A DNA stretch of 64,000 bases from contig NZ_JAIQXE010000001.1 of NCBI RefSeq assembly GCF_020076305.1, positions 310,001-374,000 of the forward strand, in the 5' to 3' direction. Shown here in pieces: positions 8,740-17,941 of the stretch. This DNA comes from Flavihumibacter profundi. GTDB taxonomy: Bacteria; Bacteroidota; Bacteroidia; Chitinophagales; Chitinophagaceae. Every line of letters starts with the position of its first letter. The stretch's first letter is position 1. The notes below the pieces were generated by a model, which saw only the letters and a list, made by a program, of their open reading frames with translations, had not been told where the DNA came from and made no database searches. The position numbers and the translations under genes are program-made.

Positions 8740-10029
8740 TTACTTGCAGGTAAACGGTTTGATATCAGTATTCGGATGCCAGTTTTTCGACTTGATATTA
8801 ATAATGTCGGCGTTTACAAAAATATTGGCGCCATCCTGCCTGATGCATATAGAATCCGGATTAGCGACTGTCCCCTTATTAATGATATTGGTAGTAACGC
8901 CATCATACAAAATGAAAGGGATACGCTGGTTTTTGCGGGATGGGTCCTGCTGGGCTAATTTTTGTTCTACCCCCACCAGCATTTGTCCCATGTGGTGCGT
9001 ATATGCTTCCTGTGGAAATGCATTACCCATCTCCATGATATTGTCATGTATGCTGATATTACGGGAAATAGGGAAATAAGCCGGGTTGATCTTTTCCATT
9101 GCCTTGTCATCTACGGTTAGTCCGGATGCGATGGAGATTGCCGATGAATTATTATTAATGATCCTGTTTTTATATAACTCAACATTGGATGTTGCCAGGA
9201 TAATGATTCCGCTTCCCGGTGCAGCATTTCCTACACCCCAGGCTGTTCCAAAACTACCTGCTTTGGCGAAATTCTTATTGTTATTATCATGCAGGTAATT
9301 GTTATAAGCTTTGGTATTTCCGCCTCTTTGAGATAATCCGGGTAAATCAAATACCAGGAAACCTGCAGTGTTACCATAAAACTCATTATCATACACCTGT
9401 GCGTCACTGGTGTTTTCAATTTCACATCCGGCAACATTTTTTGAGGCTTTGCTATTGCGTACAATTGCCCCCTGGGTCTGACCAACATAAATGCCTGCAT
9501 CAGATGCACCTTCTGCATAAGAATGGTCAATCAGGACATTTTTACATAACACCGGGTAAATCGCATAACCTCCACTGGTAGAATCTGCTACATGCCAGAT
9601 AGCATGCACGCTATCAATGACTACATCAGTGCATTTGTTCAGTTTTATCAGGTCACCCTTAGAATCCTGTAAACGGATTCCGCTAATGCTAAACCCAATT
9701 ACATCGGTTATCCGCATCCCTTCACCACCCTGGGTTTGTGAAGAAAAATCAAATATAGTCTTATCAGGTCCGGCACCTTTCAATACTATATTTTTTCCCT
9801 GGTTTATACTTAACCGGTTAAAGTTGTACCTGCCTTCCTTAAACTGGATCTTTGTGCTGTCTTTAATCGACAGGAAGGCCTCCATAATTTTATCTTCTTC
9901 ACCCGGACCGAAACTGAGGGTTGTTTTGAACTCACTGGTTTTTTCTTCCGGGTTACTTTTACAGGCTGTAAAAATAATTGCAACACAAGTAAGTAAAAGA
10001 ATGGAATTGATGATGCGATTCTTTATCAT
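8740..10029 (-). CDS. Parallel beta-helix repeat lipoprotein (TIGR03805-type)
   Basis: This 429-residue protein has a lipoprotein signal with cleavage at IIFTAC (Cys about 23), so it should be anchored to a periplasmic or surface membrane. The body is a right-handed parallel beta-helix with repeated short strands such as NVAGCEIENTSDAQVYDNEF and the family signature NTAGFLVFDLPGL. This matches the TIGR03805 family, the usual partner of the SO2930-type cytochrome. Such folds often bind or cleave polysaccharides, but no catalytic residues can be assigned. The ATG at 10029 is chosen because the lipoprotein signal begins there; an earlier in-frame ATG at 10062 would overlap the receptor gene. It is 22 nt downstream of the receptor stop. 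Confidence 0.85.
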   Translation of the reverse strand: MIKNRIINSILLLTCVAIIFTACKSNPEEKTSEFKTTLSFGPGEEDKIMEAFLSIKDSTKIQFKEGRYNFNRLSINQGKNIVLKGAGPDKTIFDFSSQTQGGEGMRITDVIGFSISGIRLQDSKGDLIKLNKCTDVVIDSVHAIWHVADSTSGGYAIYPVLCKNVLIDHSYAEGASDAGIYVGQTQGAIVRNSKASKNVAGCEIENTSDAQVYDNEFYGNTAGFLVFDLPGLSQRGGNTKAYNNYLHDNNNKNFAKAGSFGTAWGVGNAAPGSGIIILATSNVELYKNRIINNNSSAISIASGLTVDDKAMEKINPAYFPISRNISIHDNIMEMGNAFPQEAYTHHMGQMLVGVEQKLAQQDPSRKNQRIPFILYDGVTTNIINKGTVANPDSICIRQDGANIFVNADIINIKSKNWHPNTDIKPFTCK

Positions 10030-10051
10030 GGTGAAAATGATTTTTAATTTA

Positions 10052-12808
10052 TTAAAATACATTATAGGCATAGGTTACAAAGTACATTCCGCCGATTGCC
10101 GGATTACCAAACCCGTTCCGGTAATATTTATTGGTAAGGTTGGTGGCCCCCAGTTTTATAAATGATCTTGCTTCAATAAGCTTGTAACTGACCATTGCAT
10201 CAAATACTGCGGATGCGGGAACTGTGCCACTGCCAAATCCGACCTGGTAAAAGAATGCAGGTTTGTAGCGAAAAGTTGTCCCGAAAGAAAACCGCTGTTT
10301 TGGCCCGAAGCCGGTATTGCCAAACTCAATATTGAATTTATAATTCGGTGTATTGAAATTGTTTACCTGGCTGCTATCCCTGTTCTTAAAGTAATCGGAA
10401 GTGAAATTTCCCTTGATCAGGAAATTTGAGCTAAGGTCTGCACCTATGCCTATTGCATAGCCATAGGTATTTACAGTATAGGAGTTGTTGTAGGAAATAT
10501 TATAAATCGCATACTTATTGGGATCATTGAAGGCATTTACATCCGTAGTCCCCGGAGTATTCGCAACGTTCGTATAGCCTATGAAGTTTTTCCAGGTGGA
10601 ATAATACCCTAGGACATCCACCAATATTTTTTTGGCGATTAGTGAAGAATAACCCAATTCAAAGGCATTCACTGATTGAGGTTTAATATCCTGTAAGTTA
10701 ATTTTTTCCAGTTTATTAATATCGCCTGAATTCTGGTAATCCTGTACGCTGGTATAAGTATAGGCGGGATATTGGTCGAAATGATAAACATCGTTCAGCA
10801 GGTAGGAAGAACCACCCGATGAATAATATTGTGGGGAAGTGCCCTGAAGCGTGCTTTGCAGGGTTTGGATATTATTCGGGAAACTATAGGCATTCTGGTA
10901 GGAGAGCCTGATGAAATTATTTTTGTCTGCCTCAACTACTGCCGATAACCTTGAAGTAAGCTGTGGTTTTTCAAATAAGCTGTTCTTATCCCAGCGTAAT
11001 GATGCGCCCAGGGTTAAGCGGTTGTTCAGCAGTTTCTTGGATAATTGTGCATAGGCACTGTATTCCTTAACCGAGATTGGTCCATCTGCATCCGGAAACA
11101 AAGTGCCCTTTGAGTTAAGGGAGTAAACCCGGTAATTCATTCCTGCAATCAGGTCAACAAATTTTATAATCGATGAAAAATTGTACTGACCTTCAAAATT
11201 GTACAGTTTACTGCGATCAAGAAATTGGGTGCCACCCATATTTGATGGGTATTGTGAAATGCTATCCCTCATTTTATACAGTTGGGCAGAGCCTGGCGCT
11301 GGTCTTCCCTGGTCTGCAAACTGGCGCGCTCCAAAGCTGGCATCTGTATAGCTGGAGCCTGTTGCCAGCCCATAAAGCAATGCCCCTGTATATTGGGGAT
11401 ACCAGCCATCACCGGTATTGGCATCGTAACTGGGCTTCCAGGCTTCATTGATCAGTTGGGCTGTATAACCTGCCACTACCGTCTTGCCTGAATTCTCCTG
11501 TGTTGTATAGCCCCTGAGGAACCAATGGTCTGATTTCAGTTCCAGCCGGTACTGGCCTAATTGGAAATCCTTTAACTGGTATCGGGTATCATTGCTGTAT
11601 ACCGCATTACCTGTTCCGAAAGTTCCTGATCCAATGGCTTCCAGCCTGGAATTGATTTTATACCGGATTTCAGCATTTCCCTTAAATAATCTGGCATCAC
11701 TGTCGAGGTAATTGTATTCCGTATAACCGGTGCGGGCTACGGGATTTGCCTGTGCCAGCAATGGTTCAATAATAGGCGCTAAAGACGGATTTGCCTGTAA
11801 TGCCCCCATTAAAAACGGGTTAATATCGACAGATGTCGCTCCCCCATAGAGGTTCACACCATTGTAATTTGGATCAGTATAACTGTTTCCTGGTCCGCGG
11901 GTATTGGTGGTATCAGTTGCAATCCAGTCTTTCGCCTGCGTATACTGAAAATTGACTTTAAAGGCGAGGTGGTCGTTTACTTTTTTACCCCAGCGAACCG
12001 CCCAGTCATATACCGGGGATGGGCCAAGCGGATCATTGCTAACCCCTTTTTTGATATGTGATACTCCCTGGGTAATCTGGAAACTCAGTCCCTGGTATTT
12101 AAATGGGTCTTTACCGGTAGAAATCAATGTCCCGTTTAATCCGCGGGAACCATATAAAGCTGATGATGCACCCGATAACAACTCAACATTATCCACATCC
12201 AATTGAGACAAACCAATTACGGATCCCAATGAGAAATTGAGTCCGGGAGCCTGGTTGTCCATCCCATCCACAATCTGGGTGAAGTTACTATTACCGCTGG
12301 TATTGAAACCGCGGGTGGTAATAGTGGTAAAAACAAAGCTTGAAGTGGTTACATCAACACCTTTCAGGCCCTGGATCATATCAAAGTAGTTGGGCTGGGG
12401 TGAGTTGATGATATCCTTGGACCCTATGCGTTCAATGGTAACCGGAGATTCCAGTTTTTTCTGGGTAAACCTGCTGGCGGAAACAACCACCTCCTGTCCA
12501 AGGGTGGAAACAGGTTCCAGTTCAATAGCCATAACCTGGTTGGCAGTGGATACAAGTATTTCCTTTTTGGCATATCCAATTGTACTTACAGAAATGGTAA
12601 GCGGGAATGATTTGCTGGTGGTAATGCGGAAATTTCCCTTATCATTTGTATAGCCGCCATCCTGTGTTCCATTCACAGTTACTGAAACTGCAGGGATGCC
12701 TTCCTTCGTTTGTTTGTTTTTTACAGTGCCTGTCAGCACCTGCTGTGCTTCCAATACCGAAAAAGCAGTCAGCATAAGCAAAGCAATACTTGCTATACAT
12801 TTTTTCAT
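10052..12808 (-). CDS. TonB-dependent outer-membrane receptor with carboxypeptidase-regulatory-like domain
   Basis: This 918-residue receptor has a signal peptide (about 1-22, ending VLEAQ), an N-terminal carboxypeptidase-D-regulatory-like beta domain (about 25-110), a plug domain with SPVTIERIGSKDI, IVDGMDNQAPGLNF and GASSALYGSRGLNG, and a long 22-strand barrel ending in an aromatic residue. It imports an unknown ligand with TonB energy. No SusD partner is adjacent, which argues against a standard starch-utilisation (Sus) pair. The start is the ATG at 12808; a TTG 9 nt earlier is less likely. It heads the operon receptor-beta-helix-cytochrome, suggesting uptake or sensing of a metal, redox or carbohydrate ligand tied to the cytochrome. 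Confidence 0.92.
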   Translation of the reverse strand: MKKCIASIALLMLTAFSVLEAQQVLTGTVKNKQTKEGIPAVSVTVNGTQDGGYTNDKGNFRITTSKSFPLTISVSTIGYAKKEILVSTANQVMAIELEPVSTLGQEVVVSASRFTQKKLESPVTIERIGSKDIINSPQPNYFDMIQGLKGVDVTTSSFVFTTITTRGFNTSGNSNFTQIVDGMDNQAPGLNFSLGSVIGLSQLDVDNVELLSGASSALYGSRGLNGTLISTGKDPFKYQGLSFQITQGVSHIKKGVSNDPLGPSPVYDWAVRWGKKVNDHLAFKVNFQYTQAKDWIATDTTNTRGPGNSYTDPNYNGVNLYGGATSVDINPFLMGALQANPSLAPIIEPLLAQANPVARTGYTEYNYLDSDARLFKGNAEIRYKINSRLEAIGSGTFGTGNAVYSNDTRYQLKDFQLGQYRLELKSDHWFLRGYTTQENSGKTVVAGYTAQLINEAWKPSYDANTGDGWYPQYTGALLYGLATGSSYTDASFGARQFADQGRPAPGSAQLYKMRDSISQYPSNMGGTQFLDRSKLYNFEGQYNFSSIIKFVDLIAGMNYRVYSLNSKGTLFPDADGPISVKEYSAYAQLSKKLLNNRLTLGASLRWDKNSLFEKPQLTSRLSAVVEADKNNFIRLSYQNAYSFPNNIQTLQSTLQGTSPQYYSSGGSSYLLNDVYHFDQYPAYTYTSVQDYQNSGDINKLEKINLQDIKPQSVNAFELGYSSLIAKKILVDVLGYYSTWKNFIGYTNVANTPGTTDVNAFNDPNKYAIYNISYNNSYTVNTYGYAIGIGADLSSNFLIKGNFTSDYFKNRDSSQVNNFNTPNYKFNIEFGNTGFGPKQRFSFGTTFRYKPAFFYQVGFGSGTVPASAVFDAMVSYKLIEARSFIKLGATNLTNKYYRNGFGNPAIGGMYFVTYAYNVF

Positions 12809-12948
12809 ATGATACAAATAATTAATTTTAACTAATCAGCAATCCTTATTGTTTCGGTAATTTTATCAGCCTCAATAATAATTTAAGCAACTATTAAAAG
12901 CTGCGCCCGGTCATGTTTTGGGGTGAAATACTGCTATTAGGGGTGAAT

Positions 12949-13830
12949 TCAGCTGGTTAAAGGAACCATATTGCTAAAGGAAGGGAGGTAGGAAGCCGAT
13001 ACCGGAATAACCTGGTTTTCCAGTCCATCAATGCAGATATGGTAACCCTTGGAGTTTTTCTTAAAAAGGATTACTTTAGCATAGTTAACGATATATGACC
13101 TATGGGTCCTTGCAAAACCATAACTGGCTATTTGCGGTTCAATTTTTTTGATGGAGCTACGGATTAATTCTTTTTTCAGGTCATTTCCCGTTGTATAAAA
13201 TACCTGCACATAATTGTCCTCAGATTTTATCATCAACAGGTTGCCGGGGTCGATCGTCATTACTGGTTTATTCTGCTCGTCGTTCAGGACAACCAGCCCC
13301 GACTTTTTCTGATCAATTTTGATAGCATTTTCCAATTTTTCCAGTTCCAGGCTTTTTTCCCTTGTATAAAACCATAGTAAAGCGATAGCATAGGGTGGTA
13401 TAATAATTAAAAATGAATACCTGAGCGTATCCAGGTATTCGCCAATGGAAAAAGTCAGGTAACTATGCAGGGATACATTGCTTAAAGTAACAATAGCTGC
13501 CACCAACAGGACCTCACCCAGGAACCATAAAAAATATTGCGCATTAATCAGGTTCTGGTCTTTAGAAATCCTGGCCAGGATAAACCTCGATACCAGCAAG
13601 GCAACCATTCCGCTAACTGAAAAAATGAGTAATACAAAAGCAGGACCGAAGAATTCACCTTCATACCAGCTACTCATATTATGTGGTGAGAATATAAACA
13701 GGAACAAAAAGCAATACAGCCCGCAAAACAGGATCAGTGGAACCCTGTTTTTTTCAGCATACAGCAAACTGAAGGAATCTTTAAGTTGCAGCGGATGAAA
13801 TGGCAATGCAATAGGTTTAAAATTTACCAA
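12949..13830 (-). CDS. Membrane-bound LytTR-domain transcription regulator
   Basis: This 293-residue protein has four or so hydrophobic helices in the first 160 residues, a short charged linker, and a C-terminal LytTR DNA-binding domain (about 195-290) with LLMIKSEDNYVQVFY and GFARTHRSYIVNYAKV. It lacks a receiver domain, so it may respond to a membrane or ligand signal directly. There is no ATG between the in-frame upstream stop near 13909 and the first membrane segment, so the TTG at 13828-13830 is the best start. It lies 140 nt upstream of the TonB receptor gene on the same strand, making the receptor operon an obvious candidate target, though that is inference. Confidence 0.85.
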   Translation of the reverse strand: MVNFKPIALPFHPLQLKDSFSLLYAEKNRVPLILFCGLYCFLFLFIFSPHNMSSWYEGEFFGPAFVLLIFSVSGMVALLVSRFILARISKDQNLINAQYFLWFLGEVLLVAAIVTLSNVSLHSYLTFSIGEYLDTLRYSFLIIIPPYAIALLWFYTREKSLELEKLENAIKIDQKKSGLVVLNDEQNKPVMTIDPGNLLMIKSEDNYVQVFYTTGNDLKKELIRSSIKKIEPQIASYGFARTHRSYIVNYAKVILFKKNSKGYHICIDGLENQVIPVSASYLPSFSNMVPLTS

Positions 13831-13850
13831 CCCAACTAAGATAAAAAAAA

Positions 13851-15191
13851 TCAGGACCCCTTTTTTACTGCTGAGGTTGTTTTTGTTTTTTGATTCAGCA
13901 TTCCATAATCAAATACCAGGTTGCAAAATGCCTTAACCCCAACATCCAGCTGGCTGTCGTCAATATAAAAATCCGGCGTGTGATGTCCACCAGCTTTTTC
14001 CGGATCGCCTCCCAGTGGCATACCGCCAAGGTTAAAGAAAAGTGCCGGCGCTTTTGTTCCGAAGAATGAAAAGTCTTCAGCGCCGGTTGTCCAGTTTTGC
14101 GTAGCTGTCTTGTTTTTCCCGGCTGCTTTTTCAAGTGAAGGAACCATCATGGCGGTTAAGGTCGAATCATTGAAAGTAACTAAGGTTTTTGTATCAATGC
14201 TCACTTCAGCGGATGCACCGGAAGCCTCTGCAATTTTTTGCGCTGTCCTCCTGATCCGCTCATGCACATCCTGCTGCATCTTGCTGTCAAGCGTACGGAT
14301 AGTTCCTTCCAGGATAGCTTCTTCCGGAATGATATTATTTCTTACACCGCTATGGAATTTGCCTACAGTGATTACGACAGGCGCTTTAACGATATTTTCC
14401 TGCCGGCTGACAATGGTTTGCAGGCCATTAATGATTTCTGTTCCAATCACTATAGGGTCGATGCTTCCCCAGGGAGCCGAACCATGTGCCTGCTTGCCTT
14501 TGATTTTAATGGTGAACCAATCGGAGGAAGCCATAAATGGACCGGCTTTGTACCTGATTTGGCCAATTTCCAATATAGATGAAATATGCAAACCAAAGAT
14601 CGCGTCTACTTTTGGATTATCCATCACACCTTCTTTCACCATAAGTGGTGCGCCGCCTTCTTCTGTTCCGGGTGCGCCTTCTTCAGCAGGTTGGAAAATG
14701 AATTTCACAGTACCCCGGATGTCTTTTTTCATTGCAGCTAATACCTCAGCTGTACCCATTAATATGGCAATATGGCTGTCATGGCCACAGGCGTGCATTA
14801 CCGGTACAGTTTGCCCAAGATATTCTGCCTTAACTATGGATTTGAATGGAAGGTTACCCCTTTCTTCTACCGGCAGAGCATCCATGTCGGCCCGCAAAGC
14901 CACTACAGGTCCGGGTTTGCCACCTTTTAAAATGCCTACTACACCTGTCAGCGCAACTTTTTCCTGTACTTCAATGCCCAGAGATTTCAGGTGAGCAGAT
15001 ATATACTCCATTGTCCTGTACTCCCGGTTACTTAGTTCAGGATGCTCGTGGATATAACGGCGCCATTCGATTACTTTAGGAAGGATGGCTTTAGCCCTTG
15101 CTTCAATATCGGCTGTTATTGGTGTTTGTGCCGGTAACATGGAGGGAATGGCAAGTGCAACGATAAACAGGAGAGATAGACTAAGTTTCAT
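13851..15191 (-). CDS. M20D-family amidohydrolase (IAA-amino-acid hydrolase-like)
   Basis: This 446-residue exported hydrolase starts with a signal peptide (MKLSLSLLFIVALAIPSMLPA). It belongs to the M20D family of dinuclear-metal aminoacylases and carboxypeptidases. Expected metal ligands and catalytic residues are seen in HACGHDSH (Cys, His), FQPAEEGAPGTEEGG (Glu), FGLHI and HHTPDFYID. RADMDALPVEE is the conserved active-site strand. It would release a carboxylic acid from an N-acyl amino acid or similar amide in the periplasm. It lies 20 nt upstream of the LytTR gene and 63 nt downstream of the mutase gene on the same strand. Confidence 0.92.
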   Translation of the reverse strand: MKLSLSLLFIVALAIPSMLPAQTPITADIEARAKAILPKVIEWRRYIHEHPELSNREYRTMEYISAHLKSLGIEVQEKVALTGVVGILKGGKPGPVVALRADMDALPVEERGNLPFKSIVKAEYLGQTVPVMHACGHDSHIAILMGTAEVLAAMKKDIRGTVKFIFQPAEEGAPGTEEGGAPLMVKEGVMDNPKVDAIFGLHISSILEIGQIRYKAGPFMASSDWFTIKIKGKQAHGSAPWGSIDPIVIGTEIINGLQTIVSRQENIVKAPVVITVGKFHSGVRNNIIPEEAILEGTIRTLDSKMQQDVHERIRRTAQKIAEASGASAEVSIDTKTLVTFNDSTLTAMMVPSLEKAAGKNKTATQNWTTGAEDFSFFGTKAPALFFNLGGMPLGGDPEKAGGHHTPDFYIDDSQLDVGVKAFCNLVFDYGMLNQKTKTTSAVKKGS

Positions 15192-15254
15192 TTTGGGAAG
15201 GTTATCCCGGTAAATTATTAAAATTCCCAGAGATGCCGGAAATATAATGCCTGC

Positions 15255-16820
15255 TTACTTGTGTTCTCCGAAAACACTCCTTAGTTCATCAGCAATTTCA
15301 CCCAGGGTACATCTTTTTTCAACAGCATCTATGACAGCAGGCATAATATTTTCCCCGCTGGCCGCTTTGTCGTTTAAATCCTGTAACACCTGGTCTACCA
15401 TCGCGGGATTGCGATCGTTTTTGAAGGCGTCGAGCTTCAGGATCTGTACCTGGCGGATGGAATCATCTACCCTGAATACGGGAATAGTACCGCTTTCTGA
15501 GGTTTTGAAAGAGTTCACGCCAACAATAATTTTCTCATTACGTTCAATTTGCCGCTGGTATTCAAATGCGCTCCTGGCAATTTCATCCTGGATGAAACCC
15601 TGTTCAATTGCACTGACGCTGCCGCCCATGGCATCTATTTTCCCTATCAGTTTCCAGGCATGTTCTTCCAGTTCTGTGGTTAAGGCTTCTATGAAAAATG
15701 AGCCTGCAAGGGGGTCAATGGTATCTGCAACGCCACTTTCAAAAGCTATTATCTGCTGGGTGCGCAGGGCAGTCCTGGCAGCCTCCTCAGTAGGAAGGCT
15801 AAGGGCTTCGTCAAACCCATTGGTATGAAGTGATTGTGTGCCCCCTAAAACCGCTGCAAGGGATTGCAGCGTAACCCTGCTGATATTATTCAGGGGCTGT
15901 TGTGCAGTTAAGGTGCTCCCCCCCGTTTGCGTATGGAACCTTAACATCATGGCCCGCGGGTCTGTAGCTCCCATCGATTTCATCACAGATGCCCACATAC
16001 GCCTCGCTGCCCTGAATTTGGCTACTTCTTCAAAAAGGTTGTTATGTGCATTAAAAAAGAAGGAAAGCCGCTTCCCCAGTACATTTATATCGAGGCCTCG
16101 CTCAAGGGCAGCCTGCACATATGCTTTGCCGTTACTTAATGTAAATGCCACTTCCTGCACCGCGGTTGAACCGGCCTCTCGGATATGGTAACCCGAAATG
16201 GAAATGGTATTCCATTTCGGTACTTCTGCACTGCACCATTCAAACACATCCGTAATAATGCGCATTGATGGTTTTGGCGGGTAAATATAAGTGCCCCTTG
16301 CCGCATATTCCTTTAAAATATCATTCTGGATTGTGCCGGATATTTTTTTCAGGTCAGCTCCCTTTTGCTTTGCCATTACAACGTACTGGGCCAGCAGGAT
16401 AAATGCGGTAGAATTGATGGTCATCGATGTGCTGACTTCTTCTGGATTAATGCCTGCAAAAAGTGCCTGCATATCCTCTATACTGTCAATGGCCACGCCA
16501 ACTTTACCTACTTCCCCTTCGGCAAGCGGATGGTCGCTGTCGTAACCAATCTGGGTGGGGAGGTCAAATGCCACGCTTAGTCCCATTACACCTTGTGAAA
16601 GCAGGTAATGGTAGCGTTTATTGCTTTCTTCTGCCGTACTAAAACCGGCATATTGCCTCATTGTCCAGGTTTTCCCCCTGTACATATCGGGCTGGACGCC
16701 GCGGGTAAAGGGATATTCTCCTGGCTCCTGGTGGTCAAGGCTACCCGGCGGAAGATCTTCTGCGTGATAGATCTTCCTGATTTCAATACCACTGTCCGTG
16801 GTAATTTTTTTTTCCGGCAT
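15255..16820 (-). CDS. Methylmalonyl-CoA mutase large (catalytic) subunit
   Basis: This 521-residue protein is the substrate-binding barrel of methylmalonyl-CoA mutase and ends before the C-terminal cobalamin-binding domain found in fused enzymes. It should therefore work with a separate small B12-binding subunit, not seen in this window. Residues that separate methylmalonyl- from isobutyryl-CoA mutase can be read: TMRQYAGFS has Tyr at the Y89 position, [13 protein letters not shown] has Arg at the R207 position, and [11 protein letters not shown] has the conserved His (P. shermanii numbering). All three favour methylmalonyl/succinyl-CoA interconversion. The start codon gives a typical MPEKK N-terminus. 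It lies 30 nt after the small hypothetical membrane protein gene. Confidence 0.9.
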   Translation of the reverse strand: MPEKKITTDSGIEIRKIYHAEDLPPGSLDHQEPGEYPFTRGVQPDMYRGKTWTMRQYAGFSTAEESNKRYHYLLSQGVMGLSVAFDLPTQIGYDSDHPLAEGEVGKVGVAIDSIEDMQALFAGINPEEVSTSMTINSTAFILLAQYVVMAKQKGADLKKISGTIQNDILKEYAARGTYIYPPKPSMRIITDVFEWCSAEVPKWNTISISGYHIREAGSTAVQEVAFTLSNGKAYVQAALERGLDINVLGKRLSFFFNAHNNLFEEVAKFRAARRMWASVMKSMGATDPRAMMLRFHTQTGGSTLTAQQPLNNISRVTLQSLAAVLGGTQSLHTNGFDEALSLPTEEAARTALRTQQIIAFESGVADTIDPLAGSFFIEALTTELEEHAWKLIGKIDAMGGSVSAIEQGFIQDEIARSAFEYQRQIERNEKIIVGVNSFKTSESGTIPVFRVDDSIRQVQILKLDAFKNDRNPAMVDQVLQDLNDKAASGENIMPAVIDAVEKRCTLGEIADELRSVFGEHK

Positions 16821-16850
16821 AGCTTGTTTTTTTCAAATTACTTCCAAACG

Positions 16851-17375
16851 CTAAGACATCAGTTTCCGGGCTTCATAGCTCAATGCTTCCTGGACCAGGG
16901 TATGCATGGAGCCCTGGGGCTGGCTCATGATGAATTCGATAATTTTTTTATTGAATTCCACACCACTTGTTTCCGGTGGAAGGATAGATGCCAGCTGGTT
17001 GATAATATGAATATTCTGTTCTTTCAGGTTACGGATGGCATCCCAGGCTTCTGTGCTTACATAGATCTGCTGAGACAGGTTATAATCAAATTCATGCCTG
17101 ATAGCCTGTGTCAGCAATTGCTGCATACTTCTTTTGTCCAGTCCCGGTTCATTATTGCGGCTTATTACATTGGGTAAGGCAATCCGCTCGGCAAGTATGA
17201 CAAGGCGTTCATAAGCCTGTAATTTTAATTGTTTGTCATTTACACCATCGGATGCGGGTACTACTGGTTTTATAGCTGGCTGTTCTTTTTTATCTTTCTG
17301 GTAATAGTAGAAATAGGCTCCGGCGATTATTACCAGAAGACCCAGGGCAATAAGTATCATCGTGTTTGTTTCCAT
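16851..17375 (-). CDS. Hypothetical membrane-anchored protein
   Basis: This 174-residue protein is not recognised. It has one N-terminal membrane helix (METNTMILIALGLLVIIAGA), a short KDKKE-rich linker, and a soluble, mostly helical domain of about 130 residues with no known motif. The ATG at 17375 gives a clean signal-anchor; an upstream TTG/ATG extension adds unrelated residues. It is on the same strand as the mutase gene, 30 nt upstream, so co-transcription is likely, but this gives no functional clue beyond a possible link to the mutase operon. Confidence 0.7.
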   Translation of the reverse strand: METNTMILIALGLLVIIAGAYFYYYQKDKKEQPAIKPVVPASDGVNDKQLKLQAYERLVILAERIALPNVISRNNEPGLDKRSMQQLLTQAIRHEFDYNLSQQIYVSTEAWDAIRNLKEQNIHIINQLASILPPETSGVEFNKKIIEFIMSQPQGSMHTLVQEALSYEARKLMS

Positions 17376-17496
17376 GCAATGGCTATTAAGCAGCAAATTT
17401 AACGGCTTGAGCGTCTTAACAAATTTTTTTTACAGGTTTACTGCTGCAGGCAGGCAAGGGTATTGACCTTAACGAACCCTTTTACCGGATAAATGT

Positions 17497-17504
17497 TATT
17501 TTTG
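17497..17504 (+). promoter_or_regulatory. Predicted -7 box (TATTTTTG) of the Fe-S carrier gene
   Basis: TATTTTTG fits TAnnTTTG exactly. Transcription would start near 17511, leaving about 9 nt before the ATG at 17520. The box overlaps an earlier in-frame ATG at 17493, which therefore cannot be the start if the promoter is real. No matching upstream TTTG is seen. Confidence 0.45.
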
Positions 17505-17519
17505 CTAAAATTAGTGATC

Positions 17520-17864
17520 ATGGATACATTGATTCAGGCACCTGTTACACTTACTGCCGGAGCGGTTGCAGAAATAAACCGGTTGATGAATGAACCTGGC
17601 TTCGACACCAATAAGCAACTAAGGGTTGGTGTAAAGGGAGGCGGTTGTTCCGGACTAAGTTATATTCTTGGTTTTGATGATGTAGCTGAAGCGGATGAAC
17701 ATTTTGAAATTGAAGGCATACCCTGCATCATGAATAAATCCCATGGCATATACCTGATGGGAATGGAAATTGACTGGCAGGATGGACTTAATTCAAGGGG
17801 TTTCACCTTTACCAATCCTAATGCCAGTAAAACCTGTGGCTGCGGAACATCATTTTCGGTTTAG
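17520..17864 (+). CDS. A-type iron-sulfur cluster carrier (IscA/ErpA/HesB family)
   Basis: This 114-residue protein is an A-type carrier that receives Fe-S clusters from the assembly scaffold and passes them to target enzymes. The three expected cysteines are present in GGGCSG and in the C-terminal TCGCGTSF pair. The overall length and LTAGAVAEINRLM start match ErpA/IscA/SufA. It stands alone, separated from secDF by a palindromic terminator. Sequence does not tell which of the three paralog types it is. Confidence 0.93.
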   Translation: MDTLIQAPVTLTAGAVAEINRLMNEPGFDTNKQLRVGVKGGGCSGLSYILGFDDVAEADEHFEIEGIPCIMNKSHGIYLMGMEIDWQDGLNSRGFTFTNPNASKTCGCGTSFSV

Positions 17865-17875
17865 GTAATTTGCGC

Positions 17876-17924
17876 AATAAGTTAAAAGCCGCAATGGAAT
17901 TTCCATTGCGGCTTTTAACTTATT
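17876..17924. terminator. Long perfect inverted repeat, bidirectional terminator
   Basis: Two 24-bp arms (17876-17899 and 17901-17924) are perfectly complementary with a single central base. The GC-rich inner stem is flanked by A and T runs on the two sides, so it can terminate transcription from both directions. It lies between the convergent Fe-S carrier and secDF genes, 11 nt after the first stop and 17 nt before the second. Confidence 0.85.
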
Positions 17925-17941
17925 AGGTCTTTGTGTGAGCA

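Noticed and set aside
14110-14994. Long plus-strand reading frame of 294 codons opposite the M20D amidohydrolase gene
   Set aside because: It is antisense to a gene with clear catalytic motifs, and its translation is rich in Ser/Pro with no recognisable domain. Its length is explained by the codon pattern of the real gene.
17493-17519. Earlier ATG giving a nine-residue N-terminal extension for the Fe-S carrier
   Set aside because: The predicted -7 box at 17497-17504 overlaps it, and the extension is not typical of the family.
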